From: Citrobacter arsenatis
Lineage (GTDB): Bacteria; Pseudomonadota; Gammaproteobacteria; Enterobacterales; Enterobacteriaceae
NCBI RefSeq assembly: GCF_004353845.1
Contig: NZ_CP037863.1
Coordinates: 62,001 to 126,000, forward strand
DNA: 64,000 bases
Reading direction: 5' to 3'
The position numbers and the translations under genes were made by a program. The notes beneath the pieces were generated by a model. That model searched no databases, was not told the DNA's origin, and was given only the letters and a program-made list of their open reading frames with translations. This document shows, in pieces, positions 52,999 through 60,686 of this stretch (its first letter is position 1; every line of letters starts with the position of its first letter).

Positions 52999-53735
52999 GA
53001 GCGCGGTTCTCCGTCATCTGAAAAAATAACCCAGGCATATCCTTCTCCACCGGCGTACAGCTGATGCCGGGAGAGCATCACAGCCCTGACCCCTTTACGC
53101 CAGAAGTCACGTTCACGCAGATTCTGAGTAATACTGCCGGGATTGGACATACGGAAGCGCACTATTCGCAGATGGTTTCCCACAAACTGGCGTTCAGGAA
53201 CAAGGTGTACCGATGTGCCTGGGTTATATGCTGGCATACGACTTATCGGATATTCCTGGTAGTCATCAGGAACGTCGCCGTTAACAATAATACGTGACAG
53301 GGAAACGAGAGTTTTTTCATAGCTCTGCCCTTCCTCCCACGCTTTCGCATCATTGTTTTTACGCAGCGGTGGAGATATGGGGGTAAATCGCAGTGTTTTA
53401 CCGTTTCCTGGCTGGGGCCGGACATTGAGGCTCAGAGAGGAACCCCGGTCAGTCTGAATGAATACAGTGAAGTTTTGCCCGACTAGTGGTGAAAGAATAA
53501 GGGCGCCGTCATCTGTCTGGCTCTGGTCATAGGCACCGGATGGTCCGCTGATGCTGGTAATCAGTTCTCCGTTAATAACAACCTTACTGGGATTGGTATT
53601 GCTGAGAGTGACATTAAAGGCGGCGTCGTTCTCAAACGGAATGGCTGCGGGGGCGGAAGCGGCCCGAAGGCCGCTGGTAAAAAGTCCCGTTGCCAGTAAC
53701 ACAGCAACAGCTGCCGGTGAAATACGGATTTTCAT
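52995..53735 (-). CDS. traK: TraK core-complex secretin-like protein (VirB9-like)
   Basis: 246 residues (F: 242). A signal peptide ends SGLRAAS; then IPFENDAAFNVTLSNTNPSKVVINGELITSI-type repeats of the TraK N-domain (given here only in part: VTLSNTNPSKVVINGEL) and a C-terminal ERDFWRKGVRAVMLSRHQLY. It forms the outer-membrane ring with TraV and TraB. Position between traB and traE is as in F. Confidence 0.94.
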   Translation of the reverse strand: MKIRISPAAVAVLLATGLFTSGLRAASAPAAIPFENDAAFNVTLSNTNPSKVVINGELITSISGPSGAYDQSQTDDGALILSPLVGQNFTVFIQTDRGSSLSLNVRPQPGNGKTLRFTPISPPLRKNNDAKAWEEGQSYEKTLVSLSRIIVNGDVPDDYQEYPISRMPAYNPGTSVHLVPERQFVGNHLRIVRFRMSNPGSITQNLRERDFWRKGVRAVMLSRHQLYAGGEGYAWVIFSDDGEPRS

Positions 53736-53746
53736 TGGCAGTCCTG

Positions 53747-54331
53747 TCAGTTAGTGGTGGTGACCGACTGAAGTTCTTCGAACAGGTGAAGATTTACCAG
53801 TCCTTCGATATAACTCAATTTCAGTCGGTAGGTTTTTTCCTGGTCCTTTAGCGGTGTGGTGATAGCGCCGTTGGTTGTGGAGGACTTCAGCGTTCCGCTG
53901 AACTCGACCACGCCAGGTTCATTCATTACCCTGATTTCCTTTGTATCAAAGCGGGTGGTGATTCCGCCTTTCTTGATACGTTCAGCCTCAATATCCAGTG
54001 CTTTCTTCAGTTCATCCCGTTCGGCGGATGGGACGAAACCGAGAAGCATTTTCTGGTTGTTATCAACGTTTTCAGGACTGACATTCAGTCGCCAGTAAAT
54101 AAAGGCTGCGGCGAACATGGTCATTCCAGTGGCGTCAGCACCAGAGGCATCAGAAGTAAATGGTTGGTTGAATGACATGGGTGTGGTGATGGTTTTCTGT
54201 TTTGTGGCGAAATACCACGCAAGAGACCCCGTCAGAACATTTCCCACGGCGCTGAGAAGAAGCAATAAAGCCAGAGCAATAAACGCATAACGGAGTTGTT
54301 TATCGCGCTCGCCTTTAATTTTAAGCTTCAT
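53747..54331 (-). CDS. traE: TraE pilus assembly protein (VirB5/VirB8-like)
   Basis: 194 residues (F: 188). MKLKIKGERDKQLRYAFIAL leads into one membrane helix (about 15-36); the periplasmic part includes TMFAAAFIYWRLNVSPENVD, MLLGFVPSAERDELKKALD and a C-terminal TYRLKLSYIEGLVNL. It is an inner-membrane component needed for pilus assembly. It sits 11 bases upstream of traK. Confidence 0.94.
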   Translation of the reverse strand: MKLKIKGERDKQLRYAFIALALLLLLSAVGNVLTGSLAWYFATKQKTITTPMSFNQPFTSDASGADATGMTMFAAAFIYWRLNVSPENVDNNQKMLLGFVPSAERDELKKALDIEAERIKKGGITTRFDTKEIRVMNEPGVVEFSGTLKSSTTNGAITTPLKDQEKTYRLKLSYIEGLVNLHLFEELQSVTTTN

Positions 54332-54336
54332 ATTAG

Positions 54337-54639
54337 TTAAGCTCTCCAGTGTCGGAAACTAGAATCAGGTATTTGTTGAAAAGTAATTTTGAATAGCAAG
54401 GAAGGTAGATGCCAGTAGCAAAAATTGAGCAACCAGTACGACCCCTGCCCTTTTTTCAGATGCCTGATTAGCGCCCACAGCAGACCCGCTACAACGGAAA
54501 GTTCCAGTGACATATCGTTAAGAACCCCCAGAATAATTAAAGGGGCAACAATAAGAACCTCATCAAGTGGAAGACCGAAATAACGTTCCTGCTGATTGAG
54601 AGTTTCCGGGAAGTGGTATTTATCTTCTTCCCCATTCAT
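54337..54639 (-). CDS. traL: TraL pilus assembly protein
   Basis: 100 residues (F: 91) from the ATG at 54637-54639: MNGEEDKYHFPETLNQQERY, FGLPLDEVLIVAPLIILG and C-terminal IPDSSFRHWRA match F TraL well. Two hydrophobic segments place it in the inner membrane. The frame opens 15 codons earlier inside traA, which I reject because similarity starts at this Met. It begins two bases after traA stops. Confidence 0.94.
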   Translation of the reverse strand: MNGEEDKYHFPETLNQQERYFGLPLDEVLIVAPLIILGVLNDMSLELSVVAGLLWALIRHLKKGQGSYWLLNFCYWHLPSLLFKITFQQIPDSSFRHWRA

Positions 54640-54641
54640 TG

Positions 54642-54995
54642 TTAGCTCGCAATACCGAAAGCGATGCGAGTAAAAATGATACACAACACGATACCGACAA
54701 ATACCAGTGGTGAGCGCACTTTAATGTAAATAAAGAGGCCCATGATAATTTCGGCTATGTAAAACCATTTTACAAGAGATGAGCCGGAACCAAAGGTTGA
54801 ATTGACGGTAGCGTTTTGGGTAGCCAGTAAGTCAGTGCCGCCTGCCAAAACCGGATGTGCGACCATAAGTGAAATTAAAATTAACCCTCCATTTTTAATG
54901 AATTTTCTAATCTGGTGATTCTCACGAGCTTTACGAAATAAAGACGCTACCGCCCATCCCTTCACGACTTTAAGGGCATTACCTTGTGTGGACAT
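54642..54995 (-). CDS. traA: TraA F-type propilin
   Basis: 117 residues (F: 121). A long leader with basic residues and a hydrophobic helix (NGGLILISLMVAHPVLA) ends at a LepB site after Ala51, giving a mature pilin of about 66 residues: TDLLATQNATVNSTFGSGSS, LVKWFYIAEIIMGLFIYIKV, VFVGIVLCIIFTRIAFGIAS. The TVxxTFG-SSxVKW pattern is shared with F pilin. It is the first gene of the transfer operon on this strand; the promoter must lie in the 198 bases shared with the divergent TraY-like gene. Confidence 0.94.
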   Translation of the reverse strand: MSTQGNALKVVKGWAVASLFRKARENHQIRKFIKNGGLILISLMVAHPVLAGGTDLLATQNATVNSTFGSGSSLVKWFYIAEIIMGLFIYIKVRSPLVFVGIVLCIIFTRIAFGIAS

Positions 54996-55012
54996 GCTTG
55001 TTTTCTCCGGAA

Positions 55013-55047
55013 GTAAACAATGTGTTTGTGCATAAGTGTTTGTTTAC
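55013..55047. promoter_or_regulatory. Inverted-repeat operator candidate upstream of traA
   Basis: GTAAACAA (55013-55020) and TTGTTTAC (55040-55047) are perfect inverted repeats around 19 bases, starting 18 bases upstream of the traA ATG. Half-sites spaced by about two helical turns suit a dimer or tetramer of a ribbon-helix-helix protein, such as the TraY-like product encoded next door. The binding protein is inferred. Confidence 0.55.
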
Positions 55048-55081
55048 GCACGCGATATTGTCCCATGACCCTAAAAAAAAA

Positions 55082-55103
55082 AAACCGTGACACATGTCAC
55101 ACT
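55082..55103. promoter_or_regulatory. CRP-like site in the traA / traY-like intergenic region
   Basis: CGTGACACATGTCACA fits the CRP pattern TGTGA-N6-TCACA with one mismatch, and GTGACA/TGTCAC is a perfect palindrome around CA. It is followed by AT-rich DNA on both sides. It lies between two divergent promoters, so cyclic-AMP control of traA, of the traY-like gene, or both, is possible. Confidence 0.5.
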
Positions 55104-55193
55104 GTTAAAAGTTTTTGGGAATATTCCTAATATGTAAGTTCGGTAGGCTTTGTCTCTCAGACTGACGATGTATCGCTTGCGAGATCTATAGCA

Positions 55194-55835
55194 ATGAAAG
55201 TAAAAGAGAAAATGTGGGAAGGGCGTGGAAGGCCACGTAAATTCCAGCCTGGTGAGGCTGTTGAATGGAGGCTACGCGCTCCCGATAACTTACTCATGGA
55301 GCTTAGGGTGTGTGCCCGCTTAGGCAAAAGAAGTGTGAATGATGAAATTATTGCAAGGTTATTACTATCACTAAATTATCAGCCAAATAGCCCTGTAATT
55401 AAAACGGCAGAGGGGGAACGTTTGATTGCGCTGGCTGTTAAATTTGAAAACTGGCTTAGTTCCCTGCTTGATGATGAGAGTTTTAATCCTGATAAAAATA
55501 CAGAGCCCAGTGCTTATGCAGAACGGTTGTGGATGTGGCGTGAGGGTGAGCGTATTTTACTGCCGGGTAAAACCACGGGGTATAGTATGCGAATTCCTGA
55601 GAATCTGGCGGAAGAGATTCGAACTATGGCGAGGGTTCATAAACGCAGCCTTAATGATGAAATGCTGACAAGGTTGATGAATACTTTTGGATATTTCACA
55701 GAGAGGATTCTTGAGCAGAATGAAGATGCGCAGGCATTGAAAGTTCTATGTCTTGAATTTGAAGTGTTTTTAAAAGAAAAAATCGCCGAGGCTGAAAAGA
55801 GTGTACTGCCCAGAGATAAAGACGGTACACAGTGA
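55194..55835 (+). CDS. TraY-like protein with two tandem ribbon-helix-helix repeats, reversed orientation
   Basis: 213 residues built of two similar halves: VEWRLRAPDNLLMELRVCAR with KRSVNDEIIARLL (about 22-60) and GYSMRIPENLAEEIRTMARV with KRSLNDEMLTRLM (about 125-165). Each is an Arc/MetJ-type DNA-binding fold, and each is followed by a similar helical tail ending LEFEVFLKEKI or VKFENWLSSLL. F TraY (131 residues) also has two such repeats, binds oriT and activates the traY promoter. Here the gene lies between traA and traM but on the opposite strand, divergent from traA and convergent with traM. Role as relaxosome or promoter protein is inferred. Confidence 0.75.
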   Translation: MKVKEKMWEGRGRPRKFQPGEAVEWRLRAPDNLLMELRVCARLGKRSVNDEIIARLLLSLNYQPNSPVIKTAEGERLIALAVKFENWLSSLLDDESFNPDKNTEPSAYAERLWMWREGERILLPGKTTGYSMRIPENLAEEIRTMARVHKRSLNDEMLTRLMNTFGYFTERILEQNEDAQALKVLCLEFEVFLKEKIAEAEKSVLPRDKDGTQ

Positions 55836-55840
55836 TCGAT

Positions 55841-55862
55841 GAAGCCGGTCCAACCCGGCTTC
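55841..55862. terminator. Bidirectional terminator between traY-like gene and traM
   Basis: GAAGCCGG and CCGGCTTC form a perfect eight-base stem with a six-base loop in the 31-base gap between two convergent genes. No long T run is present on either side, so its strength is uncertain. Confidence 0.6.
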
Positions 55863-55866
55863 TGAA

Positions 55867-56259
55867 TTACTTCTCATCGATGATGAAGTGCTTTCGGTCA
55901 GCTTCATCTTCGGCATCGTTAATGGCGCTAATGTTATTATTTATGAGGTCATCCAGTGATACACCCGACTGTGCCCCCTTGAGGTTTACATAAATTTCTG
56001 ACACAAGCGCCGTTAAAATCATAATACCTTCTCTGGAGCCGGATACTTTTCTTATCAGGTCACGCCTGAATCCATCGAGGTCAAATGTTGAACCTTCTTC
56101 CTTTGATTTATGAACCATAAGTCCGAGGCGAACCAGTTCGTTAACTGTTGATGAGTAGTTGGTTTCAGAACCGGTTGCGCCCTTCTGTATCTCTATATCG
56201 ACAATATCCTGAATCTCTCTGTCAATTTTATCTTTGAAGTAGATGTTCTTGCGCGGCAT
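55867..56259 (-). CDS. traM: TraM relaxosome protein
   Basis: 130 residues (F: 127) starting MPRKNIYFKDKIDREIQDIV. The N-terminal half is a ribbon-helix-helix DNA-binding and dimerisation region (YSSTVNELVRLGLMVHKSKE) and the C-terminal half is acidic, as in the TraM tetramerisation domain that contacts TraD. A CAGGAAAA RBS precedes the ATG. It lies just beside the oriT repeats, its expected binding sites. The next gene in its direction is the convergent TraY-like gene, not traJ. Confidence 0.85.
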   Translation of the reverse strand: MPRKNIYFKDKIDREIQDIVDIEIQKGATGSETNYSSTVNELVRLGLMVHKSKEEGSTFDLDGFRRDLIRKVSGSREGIMILTALVSEIYVNLKGAQSGVSLDDLINNNISAINDAEDEADRKHFIIDEK

Positions 56260-56282
56260 AATATTTTCCTGAAAATTTCATG

Positions 56283-56302
56283 CAGTGCCGTATGCGGCAC
56301 TG
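56283..56302. promoter_or_regulatory. GGCACTG palindrome directly upstream of traM
   Basis: CAGTGCCG and CGGCACTG form a perfect inverted repeat around TATG, 24 bases upstream of the traM start. GGCACTG is also the opening of the 23-bp repeats at 56545-56613, so one protein, probably TraM, may bind both and thereby autoregulate. Confidence 0.55.
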
Positions 56303-56381
56303 TGCTATCCCGATGAGACAGATTTAATACATCAGAAAGCTGCTGTTTTAAAGTCCTTGTCGGATATTAGAATCATAATCA

Positions 56382-56613
56382 AGCTTTTATGTGTGTGGTA
56401 ATCCAGCACTATGATGTGTGTGCATGCAGCACCATCAGGTGTGTTAATTAGGCACCATTATGTGTGTTGATCAAGCACCACTGCATTTTAAGTTACTCTA
56501 TTATTTATATACACACAATCCCCACACATCACAGTGCTTAATCAGGCACTGCAAGGTGTGTTAATCCGGCACTGTTAAGTGTGGGGTAACGGCACTGCAA
56601 AGTGTGTTAATCC
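56382..56613 (+). repeat. Array of 23-bp direct repeats in oriT
   Basis: Two blocks of 23-base units in one phase per block. Block I: 56382-56404, 56405-56427, 56428-56450, 56451-56473 and a degenerate fifth unit 56474-56496. Block II: 56545-56567, 56568-56590, 56591-56613. Each unit opens with RGCAC and contains GTGTGTTAAT or a close variant. The 48 bases between the blocks include an inverted TACACACA and a CAGTGC...GCACTG pair. Located between traM and nic, they are probably the TraM (and perhaps TraY-like or IHF) binding array. Confidence 0.85.
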
Positions 56614-56689
56614 ACACACCTTTTATCACTATATACTCGCATTCCGCATTGCGGCTTAAAGTAGCATGATGAAATTAAAGAAAAAATCT

Positions 56690-56735
56690 GCAAGATGAAA
56701 TCTTGCGTGGGGTGTGATGTTTTAATGGGTGAGCA
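56690..56735 (+). other. oriT: oriT nic region
   Basis: CTTGCGTGGGGTGTGATGTT closely matches the F nic sequence (TTTGCGTGGGGTGT, cut, GGTGCTTTT). By analogy TraI cuts the plus strand between T56715 and G56716. A seven-base inverted repeat (GCAAGAT 56690-56696, ATCTTGC 56700-56706) lies just 5' of nic, as the relaxase-binding hairpin does in F. Cutting this strand sends 56716 rightwards into the recipient first, which fits the leading-region genes on that side and the tra operon entering last. Confidence 0.8.
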
Positions 56736-56913
56736 AAGAGCGGCAAGTTAATAACCGTGTCATGGTTGATTCCCTTATTTGAGGCTGTGGCTAAATGCAT
56801 GATTTGAAGCGCTTCCGCGCGTTTGTAGGAAATTATCTTGATTAAAATGATCTGGCGGGATATTTTTTATTGCATAGCATGCACAGGCTTATGGTAGACA
56901 TAAGGGCCACAGG

Positions 56914-57447
56914 ATGAAAATAACTAAAACCCCGGCCTTATTGCTGGCGTTCTCGCTCTCAGCAACGGCTACTCCTCAAATGTGTTTCGACCAGGCGGGG
57001 AGAGATTACCAAATAGATCCACTTCTACTTATGGCAATATCAATTAAAGAGAGCCGTCTTAAACCTGCAGCGATTAATGGATCTAATGGTAATGGAACGG
57101 AAGATATCTGTGGTATGCAGGTAAACAGTTCTCATTACGAAAAACTTAAAAAGTTTAATATTACCCGCGAAAGATTATTAAGCGATCCATGTATATGTGT
57201 GTATTCAGGTGCATGGGTTCTAGCACGTAACTTTCAGTCTTATGGGCGAAACTGGGATAGCGTAGGAATATATAACACGGGACCTCGTGATGAGATGATA
57301 AAAAAACGAAAAGCTTACGCCACAGACATTAAGAACATCTATCGAATTCTCCTTGCAAGAAAAATAATCATTGCAGGCTCATCGGGAGATCGAGACTCCC
57401 TATCTATTGAAGAGATAAAAGAAATCGATGTAAGTAAAAACCAATAA
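56914..57447 (+). CDS. Conjugation-associated lytic transglycosylase (VirB1/Orf169-like)
   Basis: 177 residues with signal peptide MKITKTPALLLAFSLSATAT. The SLT domain has catalytic Glu46 in MAISIKESRLKP, then GLMQ-like ICGMQVNSSHY and the late YNTGPRD motif. It opens peptidoglycan for the transfer channel. F has the equivalent gene (orf169/gene X) at the same place beside oriT. It reads away from oriT on the plus strand, unlike the rest of the leading region, and ends at a strong terminator. Confidence 0.9.
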   Translation: MKITKTPALLLAFSLSATATPQMCFDQAGRDYQIDPLLLMAISIKESRLKPAAINGSNGNGTEDICGMQVNSSHYEKLKKFNITRERLLSDPCICVYSGAWVLARNFQSYGRNWDSVGIYNTGPRDEMIKKRKAYATDIKNIYRILLARKIIIAGSSGDRDSLSIEEIKEIDVSKNQ

Positions 57448-57451
57448 AAAA

Positions 57452-57471
57452 AGCCGCTCACTTGAGCGGCT
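57452..57471. terminator. Bidirectional terminator
   Basis: AGCCGCTC and GAGCGGCT form a perfect stem around ACTT, preceded by a run of A and followed by TATTATT. It lies between the convergent transglycosylase gene (stop 57447) and DUF932 gene (stop 57477) and can serve both. Confidence 0.8.
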
Positions 57472-57476
57472 ATTAT

Positions 57477-58298
57477 TCAAGCTTTAAGTCTTGCGAATTC
57501 CTCTGCCATTTTCCAGAGTGCCTGGTTAAGTTTTACATCACCATCAATACCAGTGACTTCTCTTGTTTTTGTTCTTTTTCCTTTTGCTGTCTTTCCTGAA
57601 ATTCCGCCTTTGATGACGTTCTCCTGAATACGGTTAAATGTACTCCACAGATCCAAACCTCTGTCTTCCCAACGGCGAGCCTGTAATAACTGGTCAGGTG
57701 TCACAGGTGAATGAGTGCCATCATATTTATACTCAAGGGCTGCAACGCTTAACAAACGTTGCTCCGGCTCAGTCAACTGAATACCTTTCATGATATCAAT
57801 ATTTTCAATCACGGTATCGAACGTATCCATCACAGTGTATGCGCCTTCAATCACCTGTCCGACAATATCACCTTTATGCGGCACTCTAATTTCGCCAAAA
57901 TCTTTCCACGCTACCAGACCATTGGTACAAATCTGGCGGAACATACCTGGAATCATTTTATAGCTACTGGAACCATCGTGACTGTTCAGCAAAATAATCT
58001 CTGGTACTTCTTTCCCCGCAATCTGATCATGGCGACGCAGACGTAATAAATGTTTTGTGAACTCACGCTTTTCAATATCGCGTGTACGGGACTGTGTTGC
58101 ATAAAAAGGTTGAAAGCCTTCTTCACGAAGACGGTCCAGTATTTCAATAGTTGGAATATAGGTATAGCGTTCTGAACGTGAATCATGTTTTTCGGAAGAA
58201 AATGCACTGGGTACAATGCGCTGTAATTCATCATTAGTCAGCGGACGATTCTGACGAATAGAGGACGGTGCGCGATAACGATTAGCAAAACTGATCAT
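57477..58298 (-). CDS. DUF932 (YubP-like) leading-region protein
   Basis: 273 residues with the DUF932 pattern: RYTYIPTIEILDRLREEGFQ, HLLRLRRHDQIAGKEVPEII, LLNSHDGSSSYKMIPGMFRQICTNG (in part) and WEDRGLDLWSTFNRIQENVI. The basic C-terminal segment KTAKGKRTKTREVTGID suggests nucleic-acid contact. Family members are common in conjugative plasmid leading regions and in prophages; their function is not established. The gene is 11 bases downstream of the next small gene on the same strand and probably shares its transcript. Confidence 0.88.
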   Translation of the reverse strand: MISFANRYRAPSSIRQNRPLTNDELQRIVPSAFSSEKHDSRSERYTYIPTIEILDRLREEGFQPFYATQSRTRDIEKREFTKHLLRLRRHDQIAGKEVPEIILLNSHDGSSSYKMIPGMFRQICTNGLVAWKDFGEIRVPHKGDIVGQVIEGAYTVMDTFDTVIENIDIMKGIQLTEPEQRLLSVAALEYKYDGTHSPVTPDQLLQARRWEDRGLDLWSTFNRIQENVIKGGISGKTAKGKRTKTREVTGIDGDVKLNQALWKMAEEFARLKA

Positions 58299-58309
58299 AA
58301 CATTCCCCT

Positions 58310-58603
58310 TTAGTTAATACTTACTGGCGTAATTGTGCGAAAGAAATTATCTACTGGTGCAGCAGCAGCTACCGGATAGCCGTCCAGGATCCAGACAGAG
58401 AGATAATCAATGCAGTTCTCATTGATTAATGACAACTCATAACTCCCGACTGGCGGTTCAAAAATCAGAGGTTGTAATTCCCCTTCCGTCGCAGCCATGA
58501 CCCAGCAAAACAGATCAACGATTTGTTCAGCTGTGATTTCTGATTCACATCTTTCGGAAGATTCTTGAGCGGCGGTTTTGACGTTGACGTTTCGTGTGTG
58601 CAT
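58310..58603 (-). CDS. Leading-region unknown protein sharing its N-terminus with the gene at 62517
   Basis: 97 residues from the ATG at 58601-58603 behind AGGAG; it begins MHTRNVNVKTAAQESSERCE. Residues 1-16 are the same as in the 72-residue protein at 62517-62735, because the DNA from 58546 rightwards belongs to a duplicated module. The remaining part (EQIVDLFCWVMAATEGELQP, YLSVWILDGYPVAAAAPVDN) is unique and acidic. No family recognised. It is the first gene after the GC-rich repeat and is expected to be expressed early in the recipient. Confidence 0.75.
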   Translation of the reverse strand: MHTRNVNVKTAAQESSERCESEITAEQIVDLFCWVMAATEGELQPLIFEPPVGSYELSLINENCIDYLSVWILDGYPVAAAAPVDNFFRTITPVSIN

Positions 58604-59597
58604 CCTGGTTTTCTCCTGTGGTGATGGTTTTCCATCTCCCTGGTGAGTTCTCTCGCGGCAAATGGCAAAGGAGCAACGGCTGACGAATGAACGCAGGGGC
58701 GTCACCGCAGGCCGCAGCGCAAGCGAGCCGACAGGCGAAGTGCGAACGGGCGAGGAACGGCGAAGCGTACCCTTGCGGGCAGGCGGATGACGGTGCTACA
58801 AGCAGCCCTCCGCGTGAGGACACACAGGGCGATGGCCTCACCGGATGAACAGGATGCACACACCCGACACGTCGGAACGGCGTGGCGGCATCAGAGCGAC
58901 GGCATCGCCGGCGCGGTGGAGGCGGCGCGGCCGGCACGGGCGCAGCAAGCCGCAGGGGTTGACCTTCGCCATCAGACCCTAGCCGCATGGCCCGAAACCC
59001 GCAGGGGTTCGGCGGAGACTGGCAGGTGCGCAGCAGCTGCCCTGGCGGAGTGGGGCTCGACGACTGGACAGCGTCAGCTGGTCAGGAGCCGAAGGGGGCC
59101 ATCAGTCTGTTATTACTGAGACCAGAGGAATAGAACAGAACCATGCAGACAGTAGATAAATGATCCGCAATCAGTAAATCACAATGGACAGGGCGGGAAG
59201 AGAGCGGGCGCGCCGCAGGCGCTGCCGCCCTGCCCCGTTCCCGGAGGGAACCGTCCTTCCTGGCTGTTCATGCTTGCGATCGCACCAGAAGAGGAAAAAG
59301 GGGCTGCCAGCGAACCGGCAACCCCTTCATAAAGGCGCTTCAGGCATAACCAAACCACCACAGCCCCTGATTGGCGGGGGTTTCCCCCCGCCGGGGTTAG
59401 CTACTTAGCGGATTCGTAAGCCATAAAAGCCGCCACCTCCCTGTTCGTGTCCCTGTAGCGGATTTCACAGAGTGATTTCCGGGTCAGGTAGGTAAATATC
59501 AGTAGCGTGAGACACACTATTAATACGCACCAGAACAGAGTGTTTCGTGGCAGTTTCATGGCCTTCTTCTCCTTGCCTTGCGGCATCTAAGAGGCTA
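58546..59597. repeat. Leading-region repeat, copy A (Frpo/ssi-like element plus hok)
   Basis: Two parts match copy B. 58546-58678 corresponds to 62678-62810 (133 bases, two mismatches seen) and covers the shared promoter-proximal end of the downstream genes. 58791-59597 corresponds to 62906-63713 (about 800 bases, nearly identical) and covers a GC-rich stretch without a credible gene plus hok. The 112 bases between them are unrelated to B. The GC-rich core (58942-59102) is also present as copy C. Position, orientation and lack of coding match F Frpo, a promoter active in single-stranded DNA; this is inferred. Confidence 0.7.
59401..59559 (-). CDS. hok: Hok/Gef-family toxin, copy A
   Basis: 52 residues from the ATG at 59557-59559: [37 protein letters not shown] and a C-terminal [12 protein letters not shown], almost identical to FlmA/Hok. 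It is a small membrane-depolarising toxin that kills plasmid-free daughter cells. The frame is open nine codons further (MPQGKEKKA), as in the mok-type upstream region. A GGCGGGGG/CCCCCGCC hairpin follows within 60 bases and probably ends the mRNA. An identical gene lies at 63517-63675. Confidence 0.92.
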   Translation of the reverse strand: MKLPRNTLFWCVLIVCLTLLIFTYLTRKSLCEIRYRDTNREVAAFMAYESAK

Positions 59598-59610
59598 TTC
59601 TGTTGGTGTC

Positions 59611-59675
59611 TAGTCAAGCAGATCGCCTCGTGTGTTGGTTAATTTAATTAACTTCCTACGGGGCTTTCTTCTTTC
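59611..59675 (+). ncRNA. sok: Sok-like antisense RNA, copy A
   Basis: Upstream of hok on the other strand is a sequence homologous to R1 Sok: TAGTCAAGC..GCCTCGTG, a TTAAT/ATTAA core, then CTACGGGGCTTTCTTCTTTC as terminator stem and T-rich tail. It differs from copy B in the loop and leader. Ends are approximate. Sok blocks translation of the hok message. Confidence 0.6.
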
Positions 59676-59916
59676 TGCCACACAACATCTGAAACGTCAT
59701 GAGGCAAAAAGCCTCAAGCGCCACCGCCATTATACCTCACCCCATACCAGACTGACCAGGCATCTTCCCTTTATCTCGCTGATTTTATGTGAAATATCGT
59801 GTTTTTTTTCGATATATAAATCTCGGATTTACCCAAAAAAAACTGCACCTTAATCAGTCGGGTATCCAACTTTTGGGGCGCAGTCCAGTTCAGGCGCAAT
59901 TGAAATTATTCAAATC

Positions 59917-60486
59917 CTAGAACGGAATATCATCGTCGAAATCATACGGCGGTTCGGGCTGCGCTGGCGGCTGCTGAGGTACTGCTTCTGCGTTTTTTCC
60001 TTTTGCCGTTTTACTCTTTCCTTTTGCTGCCCTGCCCTCGCCTTTTGCGTCACCTTTTACCGCCGGAGATGGGGTCTCAGGTTCCGGCTGCGGCTGTCCA
60101 CTAAACTGCTGACCGCCCTGCTGTGCCTGGCTGTCACGGCGACCGCCCAGCATCTGCATAGTGCCGCCCACATTAACAACGACCTCTGTGGTATATTTTT
60201 CCTGACCAGACTGATCGGTCCATTTGCGGGTACGCAGCTGGCCCTCGATGTAGACCTGGGCACCTTTACGCAGATACTCCGCTGCGATTTCCGCCAGTTT
60301 TCCGAACACGACAACACGGTGCCACTCGGTGTGTTCGCGTATCTCCCCGTCCTGCTTATCGCGCCATGTTTCAGACGTTGCCAGGGTAAGATTTGCCACC
60401 GCGCCCCCGTTGGGCATGTAACGCACTTCAGGGTCCTGCCCCAGATGACCGACCAGAATGACTTTGTTTACGCCACGTGCTGCCAT
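59917..60486 (-). CDS. ssb: Plasmid single-stranded DNA-binding protein
   Basis: 189 residues: the OB-fold starts [20 protein letters not shown], with [40 protein letters not shown] and [21 protein letters not shown] long Ala/Lys/Gln/Pro linker leads to the acidic tip DFDDDIPF, which recruits host proteins. It coats the incoming strand and limits the SOS response. It lies 11 bases after a small gene that follows repeat copy C, so it is probably one of the first genes expressed in the recipient. Confidence 0.96.
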   Translation of the reverse strand: MAARGVNKVILVGHLGQDPEVRYMPNGGAVANLTLATSETWRDKQDGEIREHTEWHRVVVFGKLAEIAAEYLRKGAQVYIEGQLRTRKWTDQSGQEKYTTEVVVNVGGTMQMLGGRRDSQAQQGGQQFSGQPQPEPETPSPAVKGDAKGEGRAAKGKSKTAKGKNAEAVPQQPPAQPEPPYDFDDDIPF

Positions 60487-60497
60487 GATAAATCTCC

Positions 60498-60686
60498 TTA
60501 ATTCAGTGCCTTGCTTTTAAAAACCATCACCCGTTGAGTTTCGGGAGCCGCGGTGTTGACGTTTGCGGGAACCTGCTGCGCTGTTCCCCTGGTATTTAAC
60601 TTCACCCGTTTGAGAACCTTCGCCGCAGGGGCGTAAACGAGCACGGGCGATGGCAGCTGTCCTGGGCGCGGTTTACCGCGTGCCAT
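60498..60686 (-). CDS. Small basic protein upstream of ssb
   Basis: 62 residues, [20 protein letters not shown], rich in Lys, Arg, Pro and Val, without membrane or known motif. It lies 11 bases upstream of ssb on the same strand and starts about 220 bases from repeat copy C, so the two genes probably share a transcript. The short length leaves some doubt. Confidence 0.55.
   Translation of the reverse strand: MARGKPRPGQLPSPVLVYAPAAKVLKRVKLNTRGTAQQVPANVNTAAPETQRVMVFKSKALN

Noticed and set aside
56382..56613. CRISPR-like array
   Set aside because: The 23-base units are directly adjacent without unique spacers of constant length, and no cas gene is present; they are oriT repeats.
58787..59119. 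Plus-strand open frame of 110 codons inside the leading-region repeat, with similar frames at 62869-63234 and 60748-61071
   Set aside because: The frame is open because the DNA is GC-rich; composition is extremely Ala/Arg-rich, there is no RBS, and conservation among copies is at the DNA level. It runs against the surrounding genes.
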